Assembly (NCBI GenBank): GCA_035041965.1
Contig: JAPYMA010000648.1
Location: 62,001-126,000, forward strand
Reading direction: 5' to 3'
Length of the DNA: 64,000 nt
Source: Anisakis pegreffii
Taxonomy: Eukaryota > Nematoda > Chromadorea > Rhabditida > Anisakidae
The position numbers were made by a program, and so were the translations under genes. Every line of letters begins with the position of its first letter. The first letter of the stretch is position 1. The notes beneath the pieces were generated by a model that was not told the origin of the DNA, searched no databases, and worked only from the letters and a program-made list of their open reading frames with translations. Below are positions 1-13,463 of the stretch, in pieces.

Positions 1-851
1 AAAATTTCGACCATATGTTCGCAATAAAATATGCCATCAATTTTTACGCATTTCCATAAATAATCGGTTGGGAAAAAAGAAATAAAATCGTATATTTATT
101 GACGAATCATTGATGAAATTCATAACAAACATCTGTCCGCCGTTGCATTGATGTTCGTAATATGAATCTTAAATATTTGGAAATATGTATGAATTTTGAA
201 ATAATCGAATGTGAATTCTGAATATATCAAATTCATTGAGAAGAAATTTTCATTTGGAAGGAAACGAGATATACGAAAAGTGGAATAAAAATTGAAAAAA
301 AAGAAACAAATAAATCAGTGATTTTATAATAAGTGCAACAATGTTAACCATAATGAATAAAATCATCCCTGATTATGAATAAATTTCATTACTATTCACT
401 ATTATTATCATTATTAAAACTACTCCGGGTAATATCCCTACCTATAAAAATAGATCTCAAACATCATAACTGGAACAGCGATATGTTAAAATTATAATAA
501 CTCTGTGTGCAACAATTATCACAAGAAGAAACGAAGCTTGAAGGATATGTCACCACCAGTCACCGAGTAGGTCAGGTAAAGTAAAACATTCCTTGAGGGA
601 GTATTGAATACTTTTCCTTAAAATGCTATTTTCTCAAAATTACACTCGCTATAACACCAGCTAAAGTGTAGTTTATTTACAATACTGAGAATCTGGTAAA
701 CACTCTTGATTATTTTAATGATTTGGAGATTGAAGGAAACACGTTCGTAATTATGTGCTGCTTGCTCTTGGCTCATAAAAAGCTTTCCCTAGCACTCAGC
801 ACTCTCGTCAACTTGCGAAAAGCGTATAAACTCATACGAGTGTATTTTTAG
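1..851. other. AT-rich stretch, no gene seen
   Basis: I find no supported coding exon here on either strand. The last nine bases (843-851, tatttttag) are the left target-site duplication of the mobile element that follows. Confidence 0.5.
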
Positions 852-1476
852 TGACCGCACAATTTGTCGACAGACGTTTTGACTAAAGACAATTTGTCTA
901 AAGACACGTTGCCTAGCATACGATTTGTCTGGTGGACATTTTGCCTATCGGAGTTAGCCTAATGGGAATTTTGTCTAATAGAACTTTGCCTAATGGGCAT
1001 GCCTAATGAGATTGTTAGGCGCATCCGTTCAGAACGTGCGTGTTGGGAATGTTTACCTCGTGGCTATTATCAGAACACTTGTGCATATGAACGTTGGTGA
1101 TTTTGATGGCTTCAATCAAAGTCAAGTTTTGACCAATGAAGGAAATGTGCTGTGTATGAATTCAAACATAGTTCCATGAAGGAGACTGCTGAAGCAAGCT
1201 GTCCACCACTGGTGCTAAAGATGAACTAGGCACGTTGTTTGATCTTGCTAACTTCAAGTGTTCTACGGGTGTTCTAATAATAGCCACGAGATGAACATAG
1301 CCAAAGTGTTCTGAATGGGTGCGCCTAACAGTCTCGCACGCCCATTAGGCAAAATATTCACTAGACAACCCGTCTTTTGGACAAACAGTACAGTAGACAA
1401 AACGTCTGTTAGGCAATGTATCTTTAGACAAACTGTCCGTAGTCAAAAAGTCTGTTGACGAATTGTCCGGGTACCG
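852..1476. mobile_element. Foldback (MULE-like) miniature inverted-repeat element
   Basis: This 625-bp non-coding element has two long arms (about 852-1095 and 1255-1476) that are imperfect reverse complements, joined by a roughly 160-bp loop. Its outer ends align as inverted repeats around acaatttgtcgacag and its complement. The arms contain short repeated units of the TTTGTCTAAAGACA and TTTTGCCTAATGGG kind. The nine bases tatttttag occur directly on both sides (843-851 and 1477-1485), which I read as a target-site duplication. A 9-bp duplication with long inverted repeats is typical of Mutator-like elements, and subterminal repeats are common in foldback members. No transposase reading frame is present, so it would depend on an enzyme encoded elsewhere. 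The superfamily is inferred from the duplication length only. Confidence 0.75.
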
Positions 1477-1485
1477 TATTTTTAG

Positions 1486-4171
1486 CCCTGCTCCGAGCTT
1501 AACAAATCTTCGCTCAACAATTTACTAGTAACGATAAGTGCACGACACTCACAAGTGATCTGTCTCTCAGAGATCATTTCAAAATTTCAACGGAAATGTT
1601 TCAGATTAGAGCAACCGTTTCAAAATTTTGATTAGAATGATGGAAGGGCTGAATGAGGACATAAAAACTGACCTCAAATTACGTGATTCCGAATGAAGAG
1701 AGCCTAAAACTGTGCTTAATACAAGCGATTGAGGGTAGAATACGTTCATCGCTATGAGCTCTACAACTGCCAACCGTTCTAAGACGCCTGTCATCTAATT
1801 GTAGCCATTGATTATAACACCAGATTATCACCAACTTGAGTTCAGAGTAAACAAAATAAAAAACAAATCATCACTCAACAAAATTATCATTTTAAAGGAC
1901 GACAACCAAATTGACTGACGAATAAGACAAAAATAATAAGCAGCGAAGAAGACACAAGAAGATATTTTTTCTTCGCAAAAGTAACTGGAGAAACTATGCT
2001 CATTTATTGATATGAACTAGAAGTACAACTGGTATCACGATAACATTGTCTGGTCGCATGCATATCATTCATTGGTTATGATGCGAGACTGATCACATCA
2101 GCCAATTTCATTGCACTGTTCGATTCTCTAAGAAGGAATACGAACAAGTCAAGTGTACAAATGACATCAAAAAACCGTGCAAAAAAGTGAATTTCCCAAC
2201 CGAGCAATTCAATTTTCACGACAAACAAGCAAAAACGTTAAACAATAAATGATGGGAAACACCTCTCCAGTCCCATAAATGAAACCCAACTCAACAACAA
2301 CAAATAAATAATCACCAAAGCCTCCAGTTAATTTTGTTGTAAAATTCAGAATGATCGTTAAAATTCAACAATAGACGAAAAAACGGACAGCCTTATGATC
2401 GACCGACCAACTCAGTGCAAACATGCGATGGATCGATCTATTCGATAGTTAGTTCATGGAGACGAGATCGAGAATTATCATGACGAAATATTATAATATT
2501 TATTAACGACAGTTGTACTTACTTACACAATTTCAACGGAATTTCAATTTGAGAATGGAACAATATAACGAACGATACAACTGATGAATGAAGACATAAA
2601 AATCATCTCGTTACAACCATCATCAGGAATGAATAGTAAAAGACAACATATAGACAAAATGAAACAAGTTCAACTAAAAAATTTTCAATTACGAAATCAA
2701 CTCCATCACTTGAGTACGGCAAGAGAGGACAGCAGTCTTCCGACAAACAATACTACTCATCATATGCTCATATCATAAACAATACAAACACAAATAAAAC
2801 TTATAGCAGAATAAGCAATGGAATTTGAAATATTTACATTGCGTTAATTCAACTCACACTTAGAACACAATGCACTGCAGTGAAACATCGTTTCCTTGAT
2901 CAGATGACACGACTGAGTAGAACTCAACAAGAACAGTACCAAGACACGAGCAGATAAGACAAAACAAACAAATGCAATCAAACGACAAATCTTCAATCAT
3001 CAAATTAACGTCATCATTTCAGCATTAAAACACGCAACAACGCTCATTATAAAATGATATCACATGCACTCAAAACGTCAATAGAACATTCACTGAAATA
3101 AATAACGAATTTTCGGATTGTTTTAATTAAGCACTCACTCAGAATACAACGTCACTGAAATACAATGCACGAAATTTATGGTGTTGTTCGTAAATATCAG
3201 AGAATACAAACTGCTTGACAAAATATAATGGCGATATCGTTTGAAAGCAACTAATTCTAATCTCTCTACATATAGACGATAATTCAAAATACGTAATTTC
3301 CAAGCAAAATAAATACAGAAGCACCATTATTCACAATCAAATTCATTAATTTATCTCGTTTGGATTCAACGAACTAGCCACTTCAAGTGATGACTTCAGA
3401 TACATAAAAGAATAAATTTTTTGGAATGAAATGATCGTATCACGACAGCAAACATTACTTGCAACTTTCAGATCATGTGGGATCGCGTTACTCACTCCGC
3501 ACTGACATTCTTTGAAAGTCAACATTCTACATGAATGACGTGCAACATAATGGAGAGAGTTAAAATCTCGCTGCATGGCTAACAAAAGTTCAAAACAAAA
3601 TCCACGAATCGTGCTATTATTGCAAAGAACAACCTATAACGTGTGTACTACTGAAAACTCAAATATCGACAAATGAAATGATCGTTGGGATCTGCACAAA
3701 CGATTGACAATCTCGTGGATTTGCCACGTGATCACAGCTTTTCTCCTTCCTGTCCGCTTCTGCACATCACCTCATTAGCCACTTATCTTGACTTAACCGT
3801 AGAAGTTTGCGATCATTTCATTGTGAGTGAACATTTTCGAGACAAAATACAGTGAGACACAAAAAAAAGTAAATTAACGAGTTAAATTCAGCGCTCCAAT
3901 TGGAGCAAACCAATTGTGTCGCCTTAGTTCAGCATAACTACAGACCAATGAAACACAATAAAGATCAAGCATTCGACATAGAGGTCTTATGGTACAACCC
4001 GAACGAAATGAATAAAACCTGAATGAACAGTTTTTTATAATTGTTATAATAAGTTAACCGCTGAACACAACTACAAGTGTACGTATACAAATATCAAAAA
4101 CTAGTTTGGTACGTGAGCAATCCGATCAGTACTTTTGAAATTACCGCACTGAATATGCAGGTAACATCAGT
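1486..4171. other. Intergenic, no supported gene
   Basis: AT-rich sequence downstream of the separase stop codon. Open frames here are short (under 80 codons), have low-complexity composition and show no family resemblance or convincing exon chain. I see no RNA gene. Confidence 0.4.
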
Positions 4172-7100
4172 TCACTTAATCCATTTGAATAAATGCGAAT
4201 TGGTGGACATAATCGGTAAACCGTAGGCCACCACCGCTCCTCCGGTCATATACCGCAGTTTGCAAGATCTCCTGGCATAGGCGATAGCATCAATTAGCAG
4301 ACGATATGAAGACGTGTCTCTGCAAGTTCACTGTATTCTCATTACTCGATTCACTTCAATAAAGACAGCGTTCATTTAATCAATTCATTTCACACAATTC
4401 CTCACATAAAACTGTAAAAACATCGCAATTGTTTGTTGATTTAGCAAAATAACTGATCAAATACCAAGTATTCCTGCCGATCATACGTTGCAAGAAATAA
4501 TGATGAGAAGAATAGAAATGCAACGATGTCGCTGAAAACAAACCCATTTTGATTGGATTTTGTGAGTGCCTCGTCAACTTTATCCGAGAAGCAATAAGAG
4601 ATCATCGCAAGAAAGAAACGATCGATCTCACCGTCAGTTACCTGCATATCAAACGTTTACGTAACGCCGTCAATACACTTCACAACTCATAAATTGCATA
4701 CATAAATATCAATCACTCATTACGAAAAAACATTAAAAAGCAACAAATTCACCATCCACAAACATCCAACTACACACGGACACCTCGCCACATTGTAGTC
4801 ATAAATCGCGTTTCGTCCATCCAAACCATCACCTTCATGAATTGTTCGCACGCTGCAATCACAACTCTTATTGTGCCGACGACAGTGAAGAGAAAACTGA
4901 TAGTTATGGTATAATCACAATGATAACGAAAGTAATAATATTAGCAACAATGACAACAATCCCACTCATTTTCATAATTCTTTCCATATTACTCTCTAAC
5001 GCATAAATAGTATTTTCATATCACCTTCGTAACGAATTACTTCCTTGAAATGAAAATTCACCTTGAGCATCCCATTAACACTGAAACAGCTTTGCAATCG
5101 CTGTTTCGAATGCCTGCCTTTCCGAAGTATCGTCCACCACTCCCGTGACCAATGTAACTAAAATGATATTGAAAATTGCCATAGCACAATAATTATTCAC
5201 ATGTCACTCGAATTATCAATGAACCAGTCAACAATAAACAAAATGATGACTGGACACACTGACAGTGAAAAATGTAAATAATAAAATGACTGAATAAAAA
5301 TATAAATAAACTAACAAAAAGAAATCACTGCTTTCAAGCAAAGTTTTCAGTTGATTCGGATCGGGCAATTGCCCGATGAGTCCCTTCCAACCCTCTACAT
5401 TCTTCAGTTTCTCAACAAGTCGATGTTGTGTTTCGGGTAAATCACCGAGTGGATCAAGTAAATAAAACGAGTTACGGCCGTCCACACATTTTGGTATCTA
5501 GAACACAAATGAAGCACACATTACAAATCCATTGTTCAGTTAAACAGAATATCACAACCGCTGTAAATCTCAATAATTGTTACTTTTACCATCATAATGG
5601 CCAAATAAAGGTTATTTTTGAAGACCATTCAAAGATACAGATGATAAATTTACGTGAAATATTTCGTACGATTTAATAAATAACCTTTGCAGATTTCGTG
5701 AAAATTCGTTGGAATAAATATAACGATGTAATTCGACACACACGAGGGAAATCGCTCATCATCGGTGCCATTTCAAATGGAAACGATGCTAACTCCTTAA
5801 GATGATCGACTGCTTTCATATTTCATTTGATAATTACAAACAATATTTTTATCTCTGATTTTATTAGGATTATGCTCATCATAGTGTTTATCATTGTAGG
5901 ACTATGTTTATCACAATCGCATTTGCTTCATCAACAAAGAAGTCTCAACATTCGATTATTTGATTTCATAAAAGAGTACTGATCATTCATTTATGTTATC
6001 TTACAGCTGCATATGAAGAAATCAGTTCACTGAAATACAGATGAAATATTCCAAAAATAATGAACAATATCAACTGACCGGTGATACAATGAGTAATGTA
6101 TAGTTGAGAGCGCTATGATCGATTACGGGATTGTCATTATCATTATTCCAATTATTAAACAATTTCGATAACGCATTCAACGCAACCGATTGCCGTTTCA
6201 CGTGATCCAGTTTAGCGAAACGTTCAATCAATGAGAGCCATTTATCAATGGTTAGAACTGAGCTCATTTCAATTATTACCTTCAAAACATTCACTATCAA
6301 TAAAACAAGTTTCGGTTGAACTATTGCAAATGATTACAAGTTGGCAGGTGATCGTTACGATAAAACCGTTTCCATCGGTAATATCATATACACGAGTATA
6401 TCTCAAATTTAACAACAATAAAAAATAAACCTTCGCCGAATTTTCAGAAAAACCATATTTTGTGATTTTATTTATAAATGATGTTCCATTTTCAGTCAAT
6501 GTACAACATGGCAATAGAAGAGGTGCGAATTCGCGCAGCCATATTTCTTCAACGTCTTTTATCAACAGCTGTAAATCGTCACTCATCAACCAGTGCAAAC
6601 ATTTAATTTGTAAAACATTCAAACGCTAACCTACATGAACACATTCAGTATGGTTTCATAACAAACTTACTTACCAATTAGAACGATCCGTAATCGTATC
6701 AACAAATTATTCAGCACATCGAAACCAACAAGTTCTGCTTTTCTGCGTTGTGATGTGCGCTGGGGTATCGTTATTTAATGATCAAAACGATCGAATGAAA
6801 CGCATTCAAACATGACTGTAACTGAGTGGAAGCGTAAAAGTATTAATACGGAATATAAGTAACCTGCATAGTCTTGTCAATTTTCCGACGTATTGTCCAA
6901 AATTTCTTGGCATCACTGCAAGTGGCACTCATCTTGCCGGAAACATCATTCTCCTCCAGCAATTCCCTCAATCTCTTCAACATATCATCATCCTGCAATC
7001 AAATGGTCTAGTCACTCTCAAAATGTTCGTTGCTAAAATAAACAATAAATTCAAAGAGTGATGAAAAAACCTTTTATTGTCATCAAAAAGCTGACTGCAA

Positions 7101-10100
7101 GAGCAAACAATGGTTTAAAAAGAATTAAATTAGGTGAATGTAGAATGTGATCAACAATTTCTTTAGGTGAATTGAAAGAATTATCAAATCCGTTAAAGTG
7201 AAAACGATAAGTGTTCGTGAGCTATTGAAAAGCTTTCAAACGTACCCGCTGAATAACTGCAACTGGAACGATCAACGGCGTTCGCTGAGAATGCAATCGA
7301 ATAAGCCATAATACACGACAACTGTCCAAGAACAACTGTACAACAGTGATATCTGAGAGGAAAACAGCCGAAATTAAGCTGACGAACTGAGCATCAATAC
7401 AACCATAAATAATAGCTTCGTTGATTCTTAGCACAAATAAATGCAACCGTTTCAACGTTCCGGTTAAATGATTATTTACTTCTCAATGTAAGTGTACCAT
7501 GAAGATGTTTCGAGATTGAACCTTTTCTGCCTTTCAATTTCTGATATTCACAGCAAAATAACAAGATAAAATCAAAACAAGTGAAAATGAACAAATGAAA
7601 GAACCCGTCGGAAGTGTTTGCACGGCCAGTTTGAAGTCATCGATATTCTCGTAACGAAAACTTTCACCGTTTTCATCGGTTGAACGAGCCAATTGTCGTG
7701 TAGCAAAACAATTCGCCTCACTGAACATAAACGCACTCATCCACACATCTTTCTCGAGATAGGCGTGAGCAATACTCGAACATATCATATATCGCCATTC
7801 CCTGAACATTCCTTTCATCTGATCACAATTAAATCAGTCACAAAAATATTTCATTCTTCACACTATTCTTCATCGTGTGCGATGGATACTTGCAAGTGTG
7901 TTTTAGAAAATCATTAGAGATTTCATTTTTGTTAACAGTTGCTTTAGTTTCTAACAGAAACAATTCATGATGAGAATGCTCTCCATTCCTTTTCTGATTG
8001 AATGACTGATAAAAGATAAACATTATCCAGTTCCGTGTGCACCAAAAACGCATAACTTCTCCTTGCAAACTCGTAGAGAATTATGTCGCACTACTGCTAG
8101 TTTTATATCACTTTGCAGAGTATAATCTTGAACGCTTACATTCTACCACTATCTTCAACGCTTTTGCTGGTAAATGATAAATATTCACAAAGATGAAAGT
8201 ATGTGGTATTTTTGCAGTAAGCAGTAAGCTGAAATATGCAAAGAAAATGGAACCGATACATAAATTAGAAAATATTTAATGACCTATAGAAAAGATGAGC
8301 GTATTGTTGAAAATCTTTGATTGCGCCATCAAAAGAATCACTTGATCCAGATGCTATGCTTTCAGCCGTTTCTATTTGATCACTATCGTTGGCATCGCAC
8401 TTCAACTTTGCTAAAGTTCGAGTTGTTGCTCTTGAAGTTGTCTTTGATGACTTGCCTGTTTGCTTATGGCTGGGTGTTTGGGCCCGAAGTGATAATCTGA
8501 AAATCTTAATCAACTGTACGCGAAACGAATCAACTTATCAACGAGATAATAAAATATTAATTAAAACAAACAGCTCAATGAATACTGAAATGAGAGTAAT
8601 GACTGCGTGAAAGAATAAAATTAAAAACTAACAGAGTGTTGAAATGCTCAGCGATTACATTCAAATCATCCGTATCTAAACAGTGTTTCATCCACGGTGA
8701 ATGTGATGACTGATTTTGGAGGAATACTCGTTCGAATTGCCTCATTGTTAACCACTGCCATCGATAATGACAAAGATCACTTTGACACAACTTCAAATTT
8801 AAACAAACTCAATTTCAGTGTAAATGAATACAACTATTCGTTAACAAGGCGATTTGATAATATGACTTCCAACTGATTTTGTTTTCAATCAACCTTAAAC
8901 GACCACCTGAATTGTCATCATTTTCAAATATTTAATTCGAGTGTTTAATCATCATTAAAGAGCAGTTATTACAACAGGCGTATAAAGGTTAATAAAGTTT
9001 ACCTTTAAAGATTGTCGAATCACTTTTTCATTGATTTCAGCTTTTTCATTCACTCCATTTGTACTCAACCAACGTACGGCAGCCGTTAAAAATGAATAGC
9101 GAACGGACAGTGGATAGCTGTTCTGCAGATAAAACGATTCTTAATAAGGTTAGAAAAATATGTCGAAGAAAGTGATGACGCAATTGATGAAATTAATTTA
9201 AATTTTCCTCTATGAAAATAAATCAAGTTGGCATTGGAATTTATAATCGCGCTTGGAATCTGATGACAGCGGGAGAAATTGAACTGTAATAATATAGTAT
9301 CCCGCCTAAAAATTATGGACTGAACCTTTGCGCTGGAAAGAGAAAAGGATAACAATTCAAACATTTTAAACTGCAGCAAAATTATCGTCTATTCATCAAA
9401 TCAACATCAGTTATACTCTTCAGTATTGATTTTGATTCAATAGAAATTGTTCTGATAATATTCATTCAGTGAATTCCGCCAAAATCCATATCATTTATTG
9501 ATACCTCTGTTTTGATGTTCACTCCAATTGCGTTACTCATTGAGGATTGCTCTTCTGTAAACTTTGTTTTCAGCTCATAAAATCTAAAAAAACAATAAAA
9601 TAGGAAAAATGAACTAATATAATGAAATCATTAGTGTGATATAACAATAGAAATTATATCAACAACAGCAGTAAGAATAACAATAAGTAATAAGAATAAC
9701 AATAAGTAAACTTTTAAAAATGCGATACAACAAACTTACTTCTTAGCGAGCAACTGAAAAGAACATGATGAGAATGAGTTGAACAAAAATGATGCGAATG
9801 AGACGTTGAATTGTAGTTGATTATTATGAGCGCAGTTCTTGCACAATATACAATCGCAATCATCCACGTGTGATTCCAGTTCATTTTTCTTCACTTCCTC
9901 TTTATCCTTCTGTCTATAATTGAATAATGATATAATCATTTGGAATATTCCTCAGCTCATTTCCAACTATAAGACGATTGCAGTGATTTTTTTGTCGAAA
10001 CACTTTCATTATGCTTATTTTTTAATGGCTTGTGATGATACGCTCTGAATTCTGAGCAGTTTCAATGAGAAAAAAAGAATGAATGACGAAAAACAGCATA

Positions 10101-13100
10101 TACGCAGAATATTTCGAATGATTTCGTCGTGAAAAGTCGGACTGCAAATACCGAATCAATATCTTAACTGTCATGAAATATCACAATGTTTCAACTGAAA
10201 CTTGATGTCATCCAAACAATATAAGCACCAACTTGGAAACACCTTCATCGGGATAGCAAAACGCCTTCAACATCCTCGAAGCCACTGACGACTGCTTTGT
10301 AGGTGTACTGAATTTCAAGATACTTAATAAATGATTTTTTCAATACACTGCATGTTTGCCAGTTCAAAAATGATAAATTAATTTAGAATTTGAAAAAAAA
10401 AAGATTTGGTTAATTAGTGTCGAGTGAAATTCTCAACTCACTTGCTCGGAGAAGCCGAACTTTGGAGCACATTTGTTTCACGGTTATTGCTGTCACCTTC
10501 TGAATCAGATTTCTAAAAGCACATCATTACTATTATGCACTGCTTAATTTAATAAACTGTTATATACAACAAAAAAAATTAAAAATTCGAAAAAAAAGAT
10601 GAGCTCACGTTGAGAAGTGCGGCATAAACAGTACGAAGAGAATCTCGTCTATTAGTCATAAATTTTGACATTGAAATAAGCATCATCAATAAATTCAACG
10701 AAACAACCAATCTGCAAAATATCTTTTCATCTTATTTAGTTCATTTATTTATAAATAATTATTCATTATTAATAATTGTGAGGGAAAATTCTCAGTTTCG
10801 ATTGGAAAAATCCTTCATTTTGTATAAAACATTTAAACATTCACTTCTTTGGCATGTACTTTACAATACAAAGAACTGGAGAACGCATTCCCAAAATTAT
10901 CATTTTCTAATACAGGTGTGCTAAAAAATATTCCTTAAGAGCTCAAAAAGTTTAAATTTACCTGGGTAAAGCAACCAGTCGAAGTGATTGTCTCCAAAGG
11001 CTCATAACAATGCCCTCACATTCACGGAGTATACCCGTTTCAGTGAATTCATAACATTTACAGATACTCGTCTCGAAATATTCAGCAATATTCGAACACA
11101 AATTCACTAAAAACTTAAACAACTGATTCACACTTCATAACTGCACATAAATATTCACTAATGAAGAAATTTACATTCTTGACTGAATGATCCAATCAAA
11201 ACTGTTGCTAAAAACATTTTCAACAGTAAAATATTGATTCCATCGCACACGGTTTCAATACGTAATAATGTATATTTCAGTGGTTATCAGAGCCTAGTTC
11301 CGCCTCATGATCCCTTTAGCCATCTGAGATGATGACTCCCTTTGGTTGCTTCCCAGATGAGAGCACTATCACTGAACATAACGTTGATTTGTCAACCATC
11401 TCTACTTCTTACAACCCGAAACTCTCTCTTCCTCCTTTTTGAGAGAATGCGTCCGTTTAAAACATCACGACCGCAAAACAATTTAATGATTTGTGCAATC
11501 GCTTGAAACCAAAATTGCGAAAGACGACGTACGATTCGACGCCAAAAGATTGTCACGAAGATCAATCACTTTCTAAAACACACTCATGAAAAGATCACTT
11601 TGTTTCCTACCCGAGCAAAACAATCGAAAAACTAACAAAATTTATCGGGATCGACCACCTTCTTTTGCACTTCAATAGAAACGTCATATTGAAAGAATGA
11701 TCGATGTCGATTTTTCACGAGCACCGTTAAACGCGCAATTTCAATGTCCAAATTCTTGATCGGATCTTCTATCTAAATATTTTCAGTGTCATAATGATTG
11801 ATTCTGTAAGAAGAACAACTAAAATATTAATATAACATCTTATAATGCACAACATTTTCATTTGCTCATTGAATGCAACAATAAAATATTGCGACAATGT
11901 TCAAACTAATAACCTTGTTGATATCAGCATTCGGAAGACGGCTAGCAATATGAAGCGCTCGTTTGATAATTGCTTGGCATTGGTAGAGTAGGAATGTTTT
12001 CGACTTACTCTCAACCAGTTCATTCCATCGGGTTATCAGCTCCTCCAAAACTTCTTCCTGAAGTATAAACTCATAGATCCATCCACATTCCATTGCTATC
12101 AGCTGCTATGAGATACTACATCCTTGCTCAATGGCATTGAGTAAACGAACTGATAACACTTATTGCAATATAACACAGAGCAATCGCAATACATCTGACA
12201 TCGTCAAAAGAATGATTACGATGAAGCTCAAAAAGACGGGTGATTTTCAAAGCAATGCGATATTACTGGCTATGTGAGGAGGTTACTATAGAATAACGAA
12301 GGCGATATTCTTTCACGATAGCTGGTGATAATAGGGAAGCATATGACTCCAATGAACAATTACATAAATAAACACATGATCTAAAGTATAATGTGATAAA
12401 CAAACCTTCTGGTTACCCGTATTAAACGCGACTATACTGCTGATGACACTGACAATTGCTTCATAATGTGTACCATAAATTGAGGGTAACGCTGATTCAA
12501 CAATCAACTGTTCTTTTGCAAGTTTCCATTCACCCAAATTACATAACCATTGTAATATTAACAACCGACATGTTGAATCCACTTCGTCCAACTTTATCAC
12601 ATGTGCAAAACACTCCACCGCTTTACTATACTGCAATGTCAATTCTACATGCAAGTTAACAACGATAAATTCGATAATATAATAATTACGTAGTAGTTGT
12701 GATAATAACAATCATTATCGTCAAAAACAGCATGATTGAATGGAACAGAAGAAAGATACTGACGATTCATAAAAGGCTGATTAAAAATTTTTAAACGTAT
12801 TTGAACAAATCCGAAATGTATTGTATGGAAATACCTCTCCCTCAATGAGCAAATGTGCTGCTATAAGTTTTGGAAACTGTGCGAATGTGGAGCGCTCTCC
12901 TCGATCCTCTAGTAATAATACGGCTGGTGCAAGCTGCTTGGACCAGAATGTATAAGCTCTCTGAAATGAAAACAGTTTTCAATTTTAACTGAAGGTATTT
13001 TCGGATGAATCATTCAGCACGAATTTCATTGTTAACGATGAACGAATTAAAATATTTTACGATAGTGGAGAATCATGAAAATGAGATGCAAATATATCAA

Positions 13101-13463
13101 CTGACATCGAGGTAGTGATTCGCTTTCTGATCAGTGAGGCTCTTGACGAAAACCTTAACAAGTTCTGCATGAGTGTCAAAATTGGTGGTATCAAAGAAAT
13201 TAAACTTCACGTCTTCTTCGGTCTTTTTCACTGCGTTGAACATCTGAAAACTGATTGAATGAATGATTCGGTCGACATGTTTTTACACGATCGAATGTTT
13301 CAAATTCAAAAGAGTCATTCAAAATGCGAATATGACCGACCTCCTCTTGGCTGTCACTCCACAAAAGAAGGTGTTTCTGAAGCAAATATCCCAAATATTG
13401 TTTTGCTTTCAAAAATTTTTGCTGACCATCACCACATTGTTCTTCATTCATCGTTCTTCGCAT
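4172..13463 (-). CDS. sep-1: Separase (cohesin-cleaving cysteine protease, peptidase C50)
   Basis: Separase cuts the SCC1/kleisin subunit of cohesin at anaphase. The C-terminal protease exons join in phase: 5685-~5795, 5316-5497 (SFYLLDP), 5062-5157, 4753-4852, 4544-4641 and 4172-4319, ending at TGA 4172-4174. The catalytic His is in YIGHGSGGRYFG (codon 5145-5147) and the catalytic Cys in VLMGCSS (codon 5067-5069). RCPCVVGCLW, VTDGEIDRF and the C-terminal GGAVVAYGLP are also family hallmarks. Upstream exons such as 6864-6992 (a W-x-x-R-x-x-D segment typical just before the protease domain), 6675-6759, 12.4-12.65 kb, 12.84-12.96 kb and 13106-13243 are helical, TPR-like, and fit the separase N-terminal region. 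Several middle junctions and the start codon are unresolved; the 5' limit given is the outermost exon I trust (about 13341-13440). An exon near 14.2-14.4 kb may also belong. Confidence 0.9.
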
